Positions 14,104-23,146 of a stretch of 64,000 bases of DNA are shown here, piece by piece. Made by a program: the position numbers and the translations under genes. The notes beneath the pieces were generated by a model that saw only the letters and a program-made list of their open reading frames with translations, made no database searches and was not told the origin of the DNA. The first letter of the stretch is position 1, and each line of letters opens with the position of its first letter. This stretch comes from Streptomyces sp. RKAG290 (lineage in GTDB: Bacteria > Actinomycetota > Actinomycetes > Streptomycetales > Streptomycetaceae): NCBI RefSeq assembly GCF_023701695.1, contig NZ_JAJOZC010000001.1, positions 3,347,894 to 3,411,893 of the forward strand. The letters are read 5' to 3'.

Positions 14104-16270
14104 TCAGCTGCTCGCCGGCCGGGTCAGGTCGTAGAACGTGGCGCTGCCGGCCGTCACCTTCTTGAAGCTCTTCTCCACCCAGGAGGAGATCGCGGACGAG
14201 GTGCCGCTGTTGCCGCCCATGCCGCCACCGCCGCCCTCGCCGCTGGAGATGAAGTAGTGGATCCTGCCGTCCTCGACGTACTTCTTGAACTGGGAGAGCG
14301 TCGGGGACGGGTCACTGCCGTTGAAGCCGCCGATCGCCATCACCGGGTCGCCGGTGGCGAGCTGGTAACTGGCCGCGTTCTGCGAGCCGATGGCCGCGGC
14401 GCTCCAGGTGTAGTCGTCCGCGTCCGCCGCCAGCAGCTTCTTCGCCGCGGCGTCGACGGAAGCGCCGTTGAGCAGACCGCCCATGCCTCCGCCACCGCCC
14501 CGGAAGCCCTCTCCCATGCCGGCCGGCGCACCCGGCCGCTGCCCCTGCTGCGCCGCACCGGTGCGGCCCTGGCCCTGCCGGCCCTGGCCCTGCTGGTTGC
14601 CGAACGGCGGCTGCCCGCCGCCGCCGGCCTGGGGCTGTCCCCCGCCGCCCGCCTGGCGGTTGCCCTGGCCGGGGGCATCCCGCCGGGGCCGCCACGGCCG
14701 CCACCACCTGGGCCGCCGCCCATCCCGCCGGCCGTGGCAGGCCCGGCCGTCACGATCGAGCCCTGGTGCCCGGTGTTCAGGGTGTTCAGCGTGTACGCGA
14801 GCGGTCCGGCCAGTGAGGCGGCAAAGCCCAGACCCACCGCGGCAAGGGCCAGTTGGCGCCCCAGCCGGGCCACGAGCAGCAGGCCCACCGCGGCCACGAC
14901 CCCGGCGGCCAGGACGGCCTGGCGCAGCCACGGCAGATAGTCCGGGGCCCGTCCCAGCAGGACGTACGACCAGAGCGCCGTCGCGACCACGGTGAGCGCG
15001 AGCGTGGCCCCCGCCCACCAGCGGGCCCGCTCCTCCCACAGGACCGTGACGCCCATGCCGATCAGCGCCGCGATGTAGGGGACCAGGGCCACCGTGTAGT
15101 ACTGGTGGAAGATGCCGGCCATGAAGCTGAACACGCCCGCGGTCATCAGCAGCGAGCTGCCCCAGGCGAGGAAGGCCGCGCGGGCCAGGTCCGTCCTCTT
15201 GGCCCGCCAGGTCAGCCAGACACCCGCGGCCAGCACGATCAGCGCGGCGGGCAGCAGCCAGGAGATCTGGCTGCCGATCTCGGAGTTGAACATCCGGTCG
15301 ATGCCGGTCTCGCCCCACTGACCGCCGCCACCGCCCCCGCGGCCGCCACCGCCGCCGACACTGCCGGTCTCCTCGCCGTTGATGCGGCCGAGCCCGTTGT
15401 AGCCGAAGGTCAGCTCGAGGAACGAGTTGTTCTGCGAACCCCCGATGTACGGGCGCGAGGAGGCGGGCCAGAGCTCGACAATCGCCACCCACCAGCCACC
15501 GGAGACGACCATCGCCAGGGCCGAGAGCCCCAGCTGCCCGAACCGCCTGCGTACCGGGACCGGTGCGAACACCCCGTACAGCACCGCCAGCGGCGGCAGG
15601 ATCAGGAACGCCTGAAGGGTCTTGGACAGGAACGCGAGACCGACCGCGACACCCGCCCACACCAGCCACTTGGTGCGGCCGTTCTCCATCGCGCGCAGCA
15701 CGCAGTAGACCGTGACGGTCATCAGCAGCGCGAGCAGCGCGTCCGGATTGTTGAAGCGGAACATCAGCGCGGCGACGGGCGTCAGCGCGAACACCGCCAT
15801 GGTGATCAGCCCGGCGGCGGCGCTGAACCGGCGGCGCACGGAGGCGTACAGCACCCCGGCCGTGGCCGTGGCCATCAGCACCTGCGGGATCAGGATCGCC
15901 CAGGAGCTGAGGCCGAGGATCCGCACCGACAGGGCCATCGGCCACAGGGTGGCCGGGGCTTGTCGACGGTGATGGCGTTGGCCGAGTCCAGCGAGCCGAA
16001 GAAGAAGGCCTTCCAGCTCTGGCTGCCGGCCTGCGCGGCCGCGGAGTAGAAGGAGTTGGCGTATCCGGAGGCGCTGAGGTTCCACAGGTACGCCGCCGTG
16101 ATGACCAGCAGCATGGCGAGGAACGCCGGGCGGGCCCAGCGGGGGTCCTCGGGCCTGCCCCGCAGGACACGGTGCGCCACCGGCCCGCCGGGGCGTCCGT
16201 GGCCCGCGGCGGCGGCTGGCGGGGGCGCATCCGGTGGGTACGGGAGACGGTCGGGATGCAGCGTGGTCAT
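14104..16270 (-). CDS. Membrane glycosyltransferase, GT39/ArnT-like (two frame breaks)
   Basis: A polytopic glycosyltransferase using lipid-linked sugars. The N-terminal frame (ATG 16270) has the first helix (RPAFLAMLLVITAAYLWNLS) and the family signature ANAITVDKP. The main membrane frame continues PPATLWPMALSVRILGL, FRFNNPDALLALLMTVTVYC and FMAGIFHQYYTVALVPYIA. The C-terminal extracytoplasmic domain (GGFNGSDPSPTLSQFKKYV, SSWVEKSFKKVTAGSATFYD) is in the first-named frame again. One more G on the + strand in each of the runs 15955-15958 and 14671-14675 would give one continuous protein of about 720 aa. It overlaps the preceding glycosyltransferase gene by 4 bases (ATGA), so it is the last gene of the two-component operon. 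Confidence 0.85.
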
Positions 16271-17610
16271 CGGACGTTCCTCAGTTCGTGGTGGGTGTCG
16301 TCGGCCGGTTCGGCGGCCGGTCCGGGGACGGGGCCGGCCGAGCGGGCCGCCGCACCGCCCCGGTCGCGGTCCGGGAAGACCCAGGCGCGGAAGAGCAGGA
16401 AACGCAGCACCGTTGCCGCGAGGTTGGCCGCGATCAGCACGGCGAGTTCGGTGGAGTGCGAGGGCGCCCCGGCCGCGGCCCCCAGCGCCGCGAGCGAACC
16501 GCTCGTCAGCGCGAGGCCGATGGCGAAGACCACGAGCCCCTGCGCCTGATGGCGTACGGCTCCGCCCCGGCCGCGCACACCGAAGGTGAGCCTCCGGTTG
16601 GCCGAGGTGTTCGCGACGGCCGACACCAGCAGCGCGCCGCCGTTGGCGATCTGCGGGCCGACGCCCAGCCGGAAGAGCGAGTACAGGGCCAGGTAGAACA
16701 GGGTCGAGAGGGCCCCCACGACACAGAACCCGACCAGCTGCCGGGCCAGGCCGCCCGGCACCCCGCCGATCCCGCGGTCGCGCGGGTCGTCACCGAAGGG
16801 CCGCGCCAGCCGGTCCAGCGGCAGCGCGCCGACGGCCAGTGCCCGCCCGACCCGCCAGACACCCTTCAGGTCCTCGGCCGCCGTCCGCACGATGTGCACC
16901 GTCGAATCCGGGTCGTCGACCCAGTCGACCGGCACCTCGTGGATCCGCAGACCGGCCCGCTCGGCCAGCACCAGCAGCTCGGTGTCGAAGAACCAGCCGG
17001 TGTCCTCGACCATCGGCAGCAGCCGCTGCGCGACCTCCCGGCGGATCGCCTTGAACCCGCACTGCGCGTCGCTGAACCGGGCGGCCAGCGAGGAGCGCAG
17101 GATGATGTTGTACGCCCGCGAGATGAACTCCCGCTTCGTCCCCCGCACCACCCGCGAACTGCGGGCCAGCCGCGAGCCGATGGCCAGGTCGGAGTGGCCC
17201 GAGATCAGCGGTGCGACCAGCGGGAGCAGCGCGTTCAGATCGGTGGACAGGTCCACGTCCATGTAGGCGAGGACCGGGGCGTCGGAGTGCGACCAGACGG
17301 TACGCAGCGCCCGTCCGCGGCCCTTCTCCTCCAGCCGGAAGGACCGCACCCCCGCAAGCGTCCGCGCGAGCCGCTGCGCCACCTGCGGCGTCCCGTCGGT
17401 GCTGGCGTTGTCCGCGACGGTGATCCGGAAGGCGTACGGGAAGGTCCGCGCCAGATGGTCGTGCAGCCGCAGCACACAGGGTTCGAGGTCCTTCTCCTCG
17501 TTGAAGACGGGTACCACCACATCGAGTACGGGGGCACCTGCCGCACAGCCCGCGCCGCTCAGCAGGTGTTCCCGGGCCGGCAGAGAGCCCCAGGGAGTGT
17601 CGGTTCGCAT
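16267..17610 (-). CDS. Bifunctional GT2 glycosyltransferase/GtrA-like membrane protein
   Basis: 447 aa from ATG 17610. Residues about 25-260 are a GT2 domain of the polyprenyl-phosphate sugar synthase type: APVLDVVVPVFNEEKDLEPC, ADNASTDGTPQVA, AYMDVDLSTDLNALLPL (DxD) and AQCGFKAIRREVAQRLLP. Residues about 310-430 form a GtrA-like four-helix membrane domain (LVGFCVVGALSTLFYLALYS, SANRRLTFGVRG, FLLFRAWVFP). It probably makes or flips a lipid-linked sugar used by the adjacent GT39 enzyme. It starts 26 bases after the kinase stop and overlaps the next gene by 4 bases. Confidence 0.9.
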   Translation of the reverse strand: MRTDTPWGSLPAREHLLSGAGCAAGAPVLDVVVPVFNEEKDLEPCVLRLHDHLARTFPYAFRITVADNASTDGTPQVAQRLARTLAGVRSFRLEEKGRGRALRTVWSHSDAPVLAYMDVDLSTDLNALLPLVAPLISGHSDLAIGSRLARSSRVVRGTKREFISRAYNIILRSSLAARFSDAQCGFKAIRREVAQRLLPMVEDTGWFFDTELLVLAERAGLRIHEVPVDWVDDPDSTVHIVRTAAEDLKGVWRVGRALAVGALPLDRLARPFGDDPRDRGIGGVPGGLARQLVGFCVVGALSTLFYLALYSLFRLGVGPQIANGGALLVSAVANTSANRRLTFGVRGRGGAVRHQAQGLVVFAIGLALTSGSLAALGAAAGAPSHSTELAVLIAANLAATVLRFLLFRAWVFPDRDRGGAAARSAGPVPGPAAEPADDTHHELRNVR

Positions 17611-17636
17611 GACATCGACACTCGCCAACCGGGCTG

Positions 17637-19268
17637 TCACGCCCGTGTGCTGAGCCTGTGGTACCCCTGTGAGTGCTGCCGGGCGCTGCCCGTGCCGTCG
17701 TCTGCCAAGCCGTCCGTGCAGCCTTGGGCCGGGCCGCTCCCGTATCCGGTGTCCGTGGGCAGGTGGACGGCGAACAGCGTGTTCCCCGGCACCGAACGCA
17801 CCTCGGCCCGGCCCCCGTGCGCGGCGACGACGGCCTGCACGATGGCGAGGCCGAGGCCGGTGGACCCGGCGTGCCGGGAGCGGGAGGCATCGCCGCGCGC
17901 GAACCGTTCGAAGACGTGCGGCAGCAGCTCCGCCGGGATGCCCGGACCGTCGTCCTGGACCTCCAGGGTCACCCACGGATGCCCGGCTCCCGAGCGCACC
18001 CGGGCCGTGACCGTGGTACCGGGCGGGGTGTGGGTACGGGCGTTGGCCAGCAGGTTGACCAGCACCTGGTGGATCCTGGTCGGATCGGCCCGCACCGTCA
18101 CCGGGGCCTCGGGCAGCTCCAGCCGCCAGTGATGGGTGGGCCCGGACCCGTCCGGTGCGGCCGCCGGGCCCGCGACCCGGGCATCGCTCACCGCGTCCAC
18201 GACGAGCGGCGACAGATCGGTGCTCTCGTACGAGAGCGGCCGGCCGGCGTCCAGCCTGGCGAGCAGCAGCAGATCCTCCACCATGCCCGTCATGCGTTCC
18301 GCCTCGGACTCGATCCGGCCGAGGGCGTGCCGGGTGTCGGGGCCGGTGTTCTCCCTTCCGCGCCGGGTCAGTTCGGCGTACCCGCGGATCGAGGCGAGCG
18401 GGGTGCGCAGCTCATGGCTGGCGTCGGCGACGAACTGCCGCACCCGCATCTCGCTCTTCTGCCGCACGTCCAGGGCCGAACCGACGTGGCCCAGCATCCG
18501 GTTGAGGGCCGCGCCGACCTGCCCGACCTCGGTACGCGGATCGGCCTCCGCCTCGGGAACCCGCTCGAACAGCGCGACCTCACCGCTGTGCAACGGGAGT
18601 TCGGAGACGCGGGTCGCGGTGGCCGCCACCCGTCGCAACGGCCGCAGGGCGACGCCGACCATCGCGGCGCCCGCGATCCCGGCGGCGATGAGCCCGGCAG
18701 CGGTGACGCAGACCTCGACGACGATCAGGGTGGTGACGGCGCCGCTCACCTCGGCGGTGGGAATGCCGACGAGGACGGTCGCACCCTCGCTCACCGCGGT
18801 GGTAGCCCGTACCCGGTAACCGCCGAGCCCGGGCAGCTCCACGTCGTGCGCCTCGCCGTCCGCGGTCACTCCGGCCGCCACCAGGGCATCCTGCTGCGCG
18901 GCGGTCAGCGGCCCGGTGTTCTCCTTGGCGTCGAACCCGCCGCCCTTCACGACCGCGGAATCGGTGACGTCACCGTCCGCGAGGAGCGCGCCGAACGTCT
19001 CCAGGGGCTGGCCGCCCATGCCGATGAAGCCGAGCGGCTCCTTGTCCCTGAGCCCGCCGGGTACGGGCGCACCCGGCATGCGTTCGGCCCGGGTGGCGAT
19101 GTCGCGCAGCTGGCCGTCCAGCTTGCCGTACATGTAGCTGTGGAAGGCGATGGCGGTGACCGAGCCGATCACGGCCGCGACGACCGCGATCAGCATCACC
19201 GCGGAGACGACGAGCCGGGTCCGCAGCGTCCACGGCCCCTTCGCCAGCCGCTTCACGCGGCTACTCAC
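17637..19268 (-). CDS. Sensor histidine kinase (OmpR-type partner)
   Basis: 543 aa. Order of parts: helix 1 at about 18-42, an extracytoplasmic sensor of about 130 residues, helix 2 at about 175-207, HAMP (ALRPLRRVAATATRVSELPL), HisKA with phosphoacceptor His285 in VADASHELRTPLAS, and HATPase (VLVNLLANARTHTP; DDGPGIPAELLPHVFERF; STGLGLAIVQAVVAAHGG). The architecture resembles MprB/TrcS-like actinobacterial kinases. Its 5' end overlaps the response regulator gene by 8 bases, so the two are translated together. The operon continues into two glycosyltransferases, which points to cell-surface control. Stimulus unknown. Confidence 0.93.
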   Translation of the reverse strand: MSSRVKRLAKGPWTLRTRLVVSAVMLIAVVAAVIGSVTAIAFHSYMYGKLDGQLRDIATRAERMPGAPVPGGLRDKEPLGFIGMGGQPLETFGALLADGDVTDSAVVKGGGFDAKENTGPLTAAQQDALVAAGVTADGEAHDVELPGLGGYRVRATTAVSEGATVLVGIPTAEVSGAVTTLIVVEVCVTAAGLIAAGIAGAAMVGVALRPLRRVAATATRVSELPLHSGEVALFERVPEAEADPRTEVGQVGAALNRMLGHVGSALDVRQKSEMRVRQFVADASHELRTPLASIRGYAELTRRGRENTGPDTRHALGRIESEAERMTGMVEDLLLLARLDAGRPLSYESTDLSPLVVDAVSDARVAGPAAAPDGSGPTHHWRLELPEAPVTVRADPTRIHQVLVNLLANARTHTPPGTTVTARVRSGAGHPWVTLEVQDDGPGIPAELLPHVFERFARGDASRSRHAGSTGLGLAIVQAVVAAHGGRAEVRSVPGNTLFAVHLPTDTGYGSGPAQGCTDGLADDGTGSARQHSQGYHRLSTRA

Positions 19269-20001
19269 CGGGCTTGATGAGATACCCCGCGCCCCGCCGG
19301 GTGTGGATCATCGGCGTGCGGCCCGCGTCGATCTTCTTGCGCAGGTAGGAGATGTAGAGCTCGACGACGTTGGCCTGCCCGCCGAAGTCGTAGTTCCAGA
19401 CCCGGTCCAGGATCTGCGCCTTGCTCAGCACCCGGCGCGGATTGCGCATCAGGAAGCGCAGCAGCTCGAACTCGGTCGCGGTGAGGTGGATGTTGCCACC
19501 GCCCCGGCTCACCTCGTGGCTGTCCTCGTTCAGCGTCAGGTCGCCGACGACGAGCGTCGACTCGCTGCGTACCGCCGCCGTGCCGGACCGCCGGATCAGC
19601 CCGCGCAGCCGGGCCACGACCTCCTCCAGGCTGAACGGCTTCGTGACGTAGTCGTCGCCGCCGGCCGTGAGCCCGGCGATCCGGTCCTCCACGGAGTCCC
19701 GCGCCGTCAGGAACAGCACGGGCACGTCGGAGAGCTCCCGGCGCAGCCTGCCGAGGACGGCGAGCCCGTCCATGTCGGGCAGCATCACGTCGAGGACCAC
19801 CGCGTCGGGCCGGAAGTCACGGGCGGTCCGCACGGCCCCGGCCCCGTCCCCGGCGCTGCGCACCTCCCAGCCCTCGTAGCGCAGCGCCATGGAGAGCAGC
19901 TCCGCCAGCGGAGCCTCGTCGTCCACGACCAGCACCCGGACGGGGCTGCGGTCCGGCCTGAGCAGTTCGCTGCGCCCCTGGGGCGAGGTCGTCGTCGTCA
20001 T
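19261..20001 (-). CDS. OmpR/PhoB-family response regulator
   Basis: 246 aa. The receiver has acidic Asp27/Asp28, phosphoacceptor Asp71 (VVLDVMLPDMDGL), T99 and Lys121 (DDYVTKPFSLEEV). The C-terminal winged helix carries LTATEFELLRFLMRNPRRVL, then RVWNYDFGGQANVVELYISY and THRRGAGYLIKPGE-like ending residues (HTRRGAGYLIKP). All switch residues are present. It is the first gene of a minus-strand operon with its kinase (8-base overlap) and two membrane glycosyltransferases, so these are natural candidate targets. The 89-base gap upstream to the amidohydrolase gene should hold the promoter. Confidence 0.94.
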   Translation of the reverse strand: MTTTTSPQGRSELLRPDRSPVRVLVVDDEAPLAELLSMALRYEGWEVRSAGDGAGAVRTARDFRPDAVVLDVMLPDMDGLAVLGRLRRELSDVPVLFLTARDSVEDRIAGLTAGGDDYVTKPFSLEEVVARLRGLIRRSGTAAVRSESTLVVGDLTLNEDSHEVSRGGGNIHLTATEFELLRFLMRNPRRVLSKAQILDRVWNYDFGGQANVVELYISYLRKKIDAGRTPMIHTRRGAGYLIKPGE

Positions 20002-20090
20002 GCCTCAACCCTGTGAGACGCCCGTGAGAGAGTCCTTTCCCGATTCTGTGAATTCGCTGAGAAACCGGGGGGGCGGGAGATCTCCGGGCC

Positions 20091-20975
20091 TCAGCAGTCG
20101 AACAGCAGCTTCGCGTTGTCGTGACAGACCGCCCGCAGCCAGTCGTCCCCGAGCTCCAGCCGCTCCAGGGAATGCAGCTGATGGGCGTACGGATACGGGA
20201 TGTTCGGGAAGTCCGTCCCCAGCAGGATGCGGTCCCCGAGCGCCGCGAGCCGCCCCCGCTCCGCCACCGGGAACGGGGTGAACTCCTCCGTGAAGTCGGT
20301 GAACGCCATCGTCGTGTCGAGCCGCACCTGCGGATACGACTCCGCGAGCGTCAGGAACTCCGCGTACTCCGGCATCCCCATGTGCGCCACGATCAGCGGC
20401 AGCCGGGGGTGCCGGGCGAGCAGCGCGCCGACCGGTCCCGGTCCGGTGTGCTTCCCGGGCGCGGGCCCGGAGCCGCAGTGCATCACCACCGGAACGCCGG
20501 CCTCGGCGAGCAGCCCCCACACGGGTTCCAGCAGCGGGTCGTTCGGGTCGTACGCGCCGACCTGCAGATGCGACTTGAAGACCCGCGCACCCGCCTCGAC
20601 GGCCTCCGTCACATAACCCTCCACACCCTCCTCCGGGAAGAAGGTCGCGGTGTGCAGGCAGTCGGGCACCCGGCGGGCGAAGTCGTCCGCCCAGCCGTTC
20701 AGCCAGGCCGCCATGCCGGCCTTGTGCGGGTAGAGCATGGAGGTGAACCGGAGCACGCCGAACGAACGGAGCAGCGCGAGCCGTTCGTCCTCGTCGTGGC
20801 GGTAGGCGATCGGCCACTCCATCCCGGTCAGCGGGCCGACGGAGTCGAAGTACGCCCAGACCTTGCGCAGCACCTGCTCCGGCATGAAGTGCGTGTGTAC
20901 GTCGATGAGTCCGGGCAGCCCGAGCCGCTCCCGGAACCGCGCCACGTCGTCCCGGCCGTCCGCGCCCTCACTCAT
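20091..20975 (-). CDS. Metal-dependent amidohydrolase-2 family protein
   Basis: 294 aa TIM-barrel hydrolase. Metal-binding motifs: HTH at His27/His29 (LIDVHTHFMPEQV), His in VVMHCGSG, His in LIVAHMGMPEY, and the catalytic Asp in ILLGTDFPNIPYPY. C-terminal ending AVCHDNAKLLFDC is typical of this family. Members act as decarboxylases or hydrolases on aromatic or lactone acids (ACMSD-like); the true substrate cannot be named. It reads in the same direction as the two-component operon but is separated by 89 bases. No partner gene nearby suggests the pathway. Confidence 0.88.
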   Translation of the reverse strand: MSEGADGRDDVARFRERLGLPGLIDVHTHFMPEQVLRKVWAYFDSVGPLTGMEWPIAYRHDEDERLALLRSFGVLRFTSMLYPHKAGMAAWLNGWADDFARRVPDCLHTATFFPEEGVEGYVTEAVEAGARVFKSHLQVGAYDPNDPLLEPVWGLLAEAGVPVVMHCGSGPAPGKHTGPGPVGALLARHPRLPLIVAHMGMPEYAEFLTLAESYPQVRLDTTMAFTDFTEEFTPFPVAERGRLAALGDRILLGTDFPNIPYPYAHQLHSLERLELGDDWLRAVCHDNAKLLFDC

Positions 20976-21022
20976 CCGGCACCCCTCTCCTCATCTCCCG
21001 TACACCCGACGTCCCGACGATC

Positions 21023-21919
21023 TCAGAACAGCCCGCCCTGCGACGCGCCGCCCCCGACCGCGACGGTCGGCACGCTCACCCCGGCCCCCGGGCCGGCCGC
21101 GGCGAGCGCCCAGCCGCTCATGAGCCGGGTGTCCACCACCACGACACCGTCCGCACCGGTCTCCAGATGCAGATCCGGCCCGGCCGCCGCGATCAGCCGC
21201 CCCGCGACCGCACCACCGTCCACGAGACCGGTCACCGCCCGCACCACCCGGCCGCCCGCCACCCCGGCGGCCGCGTCGATGCCGAAGATCCCCGCATGGT
21301 CGACGGCCTCGAACGGCAGCCGCTCCAGCGCCTGGGGCCAGCCGCCCCCGTCGAGCGCCACCGCCCGCCCGTACAGCTCGGCCACCTCGCCGGCCCGCAC
21401 CGCCCGGGCCGGAAGGTCCATGCGCACCGCCCGCTTCCGCGCGTACGGAATCCGGTCCGGCACGCCGAGCGCGGCCCGCAGCAGCTCCTCGGCCCGCCGC
21501 GCCGCCATCAACGGCCCCCGCCCCAGCCAGCTGAACACGAGCGCCCCCTGCTCCCGCAGCCGGGCCGCGCCCCGCTCCTCGGCGGTGATCCCGACCTTCA
21601 CCATCCCGGCCCCGAACCAGGCCAGGTACACGCGGTAGGTGCGCGGGTCGTCGGGAATCGTGTCGGCCGCCACCGAATGCGCCCGGTCCAGCCGCCCGCA
21701 CTCCGGACACCGTCCGCCGGTGCTCCGCCCCGGCACCACGGCCGCGACCGGGCACGCGTTACCCCGCGCCCCACTGCAGCGCCGCTCACCCGCGGCCCGG
21801 AACCCGAGCTCCGACCCGAACGCGAGCGCACTGCCCCGCACGTCCCGGCCCCGTCGCCACCCGAGCACGGGCCCGCCCCGCTCCTCGGGCCACCGGAGGC
21901 CGGTGCACTGCCATTCCAT
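21023..21919 (-). CDS. DUF2797 family protein
   Basis: 298 aa from ATG 21919 (MEWQCTGLRWPEERG); the open frame extends further upstream but lacks support. Cysteine pairs RRCSGARGNACP and GRCPECGRLDRAH look like a zinc site. The central block TYRVYLAWFGAGMVKVGITA, AARLREQGALVFSWLGRGPL and RAEELLRAALGVPDRIP is characteristic of DUF2797, with a GIY-YIG-like YLAWF...KVGIT pattern. I therefore suspect a degenerate GIY-YIG nuclease relation. Function unknown. It is divergent from the ECF41 sigma gene, with a 177-base gap containing a hairpin. Confidence 0.85.
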   Translation of the reverse strand: MEWQCTGLRWPEERGGPVLGWRRGRDVRGSALAFGSELGFRAAGERRCSGARGNACPVAAVVPGRSTGGRCPECGRLDRAHSVAADTIPDDPRTYRVYLAWFGAGMVKVGITAEERGAARLREQGALVFSWLGRGPLMAARRAEELLRAALGVPDRIPYARKRAVRMDLPARAVRAGEVAELYGRAVALDGGGWPQALERLPFEAVDHAGIFGIDAAAGVAGGRVVRAVTGLVDGGAVAGRLIAAAGPDLHLETGADGVVVVDTRLMSGWALAAAGPGAGVSVPTVAVGGGASQGGLF

Positions 21920-22034
21920 GAACGAACTCCCGGGCTGCGGTGCGGGCGTACGGGTGCGCCCGCTGTACGGACGAGTCTGCTGCACGAGCGCGTCCGCTGC
22001 CGGACACCACCGCTCCGCGCGGACCACCCGCAAC

Positions 22035-22080
22035 GCGCGAGAGGCCTTCAGGATTTCTCCTGGGGGCGCAGGCCCTCTCG
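22035..22080. repeat. Hairpin in the sigma leader sharing sequence with the tRNA-Arg terminator
   Basis: CAGGATTTCTCCTG forms a 5-bp stem, flanked by CGAGAGG ... CCTCTCG. The block GAGAGGCC...CAGGATTTCTCCTGGGGGC is almost the same as the tRNA-Arg terminator at 24936-24967. It lies about 20 bases before the ATG of the ECF41 gene. Confidence 0.6.
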
Positions 22081-22096
22081 GGCTAGGATCCGGGCC

Positions 22097-23041
22097 ATGT
22101 CCCTGACGGTGAACGACGTGGATCGGTTCGAGGCCGCCATGCCTCGCCTGGAGGCCATCGCCTACCGCCTCCTCGGCTCCGCGAGCGAGGCCGAGGACGC
22201 CGTGCAGGACACGTTCCTGCGCTGGCAGGCCGCCGACGTCGACCGGATCGAGGTCCCCGAGGCCTGGCTGACGAAGGTCCTCACCAACCTGTGCCTCAAC
22301 CAGCTCACCTCGGCCCGCGCCCGGCGCGAGACCTACGTGGGCCAGTGGCTCCCCGAGCCGTTGCTCGCCGGGGACCGGATGCTCGGCCCCGCCGACACCG
22401 CCGAGCAGCGCGAGTCGCTCTCGTACGCGGTCCTCGCCCTGATGGAGCGCCTCTCCCCCAACGAGCGGGCGGTGTACGTGCTGCGGGAGGCCTTCGGCTA
22501 CCCGCACCGGGAGATCGCCGAGATCCTCGACATCACCGAGGCCGCGGGACAGCAGATCTTCCACCGCGCCAAGAAGCACATCGCGGACGGCAAGGCCCGC
22601 ACCGAGATCGACGGGGCGACCGCCCGGCGGATCGTCGAGGAGTTCCTCACTGCCGCCACCAGCGGCCGGACCGAGCCGCTCGTACGGCTGCTCACCGCGG
22701 ACGCCGTAGCGATCGGCGACGGCGGCGGCAAGGTCCCGGCCCGCGCCAAGGCGTTCGAGGGCGCTGTCGCGGTCGCGAAGTTCATGCGGGGTCTGTTCAA
22801 GCCGGCCCAGTCCAAGCGCAACCTGGCCGGCGGCTCACCCGAGGTCCACGTCACGACCGCCAACGGCGCACCCGCCGTCGTGGCGGTCATCGAGGGCCGG
22901 GTCATCGGCGTCATGTGCCTGGAGATCACCGCCGACGGCATCGCCGCGTTCCGCAACCAGGTCAACCCCGACAAGCTCGACCGCGCGACCCGGCAGTGGG
23001 CCGCCTCCGACCACGGGGAGCCCCTGTTCCACGCCTTCTGA
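22097..23041 (+). CDS. ECF41-type sigma factor with C-terminal SnoaL-like domain
   Basis: 314 aa from ATG 22097. Sigma region 2 (RLLGSASEAEDAVQDTFLRW) and region 4 (LSPNERAVYVLREAFGYPH, REIAEILDITEAAGQQIFHR) are followed by a SnoaL_2-like domain of about 110 aa. The three ECF41 hallmark motifs are present: WLPEP in the linker, DGGGK and NPDKL in the C-terminal domain. That domain is known in the group to modulate sigma activity in place of an anti-sigma factor. ECF41 genes normally sit beside an oxidoreductase or carboxymuconolactone-type gene. Here an FAD oxidoreductase follows 105 bases downstream. No anti-sigma gene is present. Confidence 0.93.
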   Translation: MSLTVNDVDRFEAAMPRLEAIAYRLLGSASEAEDAVQDTFLRWQAADVDRIEVPEAWLTKVLTNLCLNQLTSARARRETYVGQWLPEPLLAGDRMLGPADTAEQRESLSYAVLALMERLSPNERAVYVLREAFGYPHREIAEILDITEAAGQQIFHRAKKHIADGKARTEIDGATARRIVEEFLTAATSGRTEPLVRLLTADAVAIGDGGGKVPARAKAFEGAVAVAKFMRGLFKPAQSKRNLAGGSPEVHVTTANGAPAVVAVIEGRVIGVMCLEITADGIAAFRNQVNPDKLDRATRQWAASDHGEPLFHAF

Positions 23042-23054
23042 GAGCGATGCCACC

Positions 23055-23080
23055 TGCGATGTGACCTGGTTCACATCGCA
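23055..23080. promoter_or_regulatory. Crp-type palindrome between sigma and oxidoreductase genes
   Basis: TGCGATGTGA and TCACATCGCA are perfect 10-bp arms around CCTGGT. The core TGTGA-n6-TCACA (23060-23075) equals the classical Crp/FNR-family consensus and fits the GTG-n8-CAC geometry known for Streptomyces Crp. It lies 72 bases before the oxidoreductase ATG. A terminator for the sigma gene is the alternative reading. Confidence 0.6.
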
Positions 23081-23146
23081 CTCCTGTCAGGAAACGGCGG
23101 GCCGCCCGGTTCAAGTGGCGAACCCGCGCGAGACAGGAGCAGGGAA

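Noticed and set aside
10941-14165. Plus-strand open frame of 1074 aa through the TetR, MFS and hydrolase genes
   Set aside because: It is antisense to two well-supported genes and out of frame with the third; its composition is that of a shadow frame.
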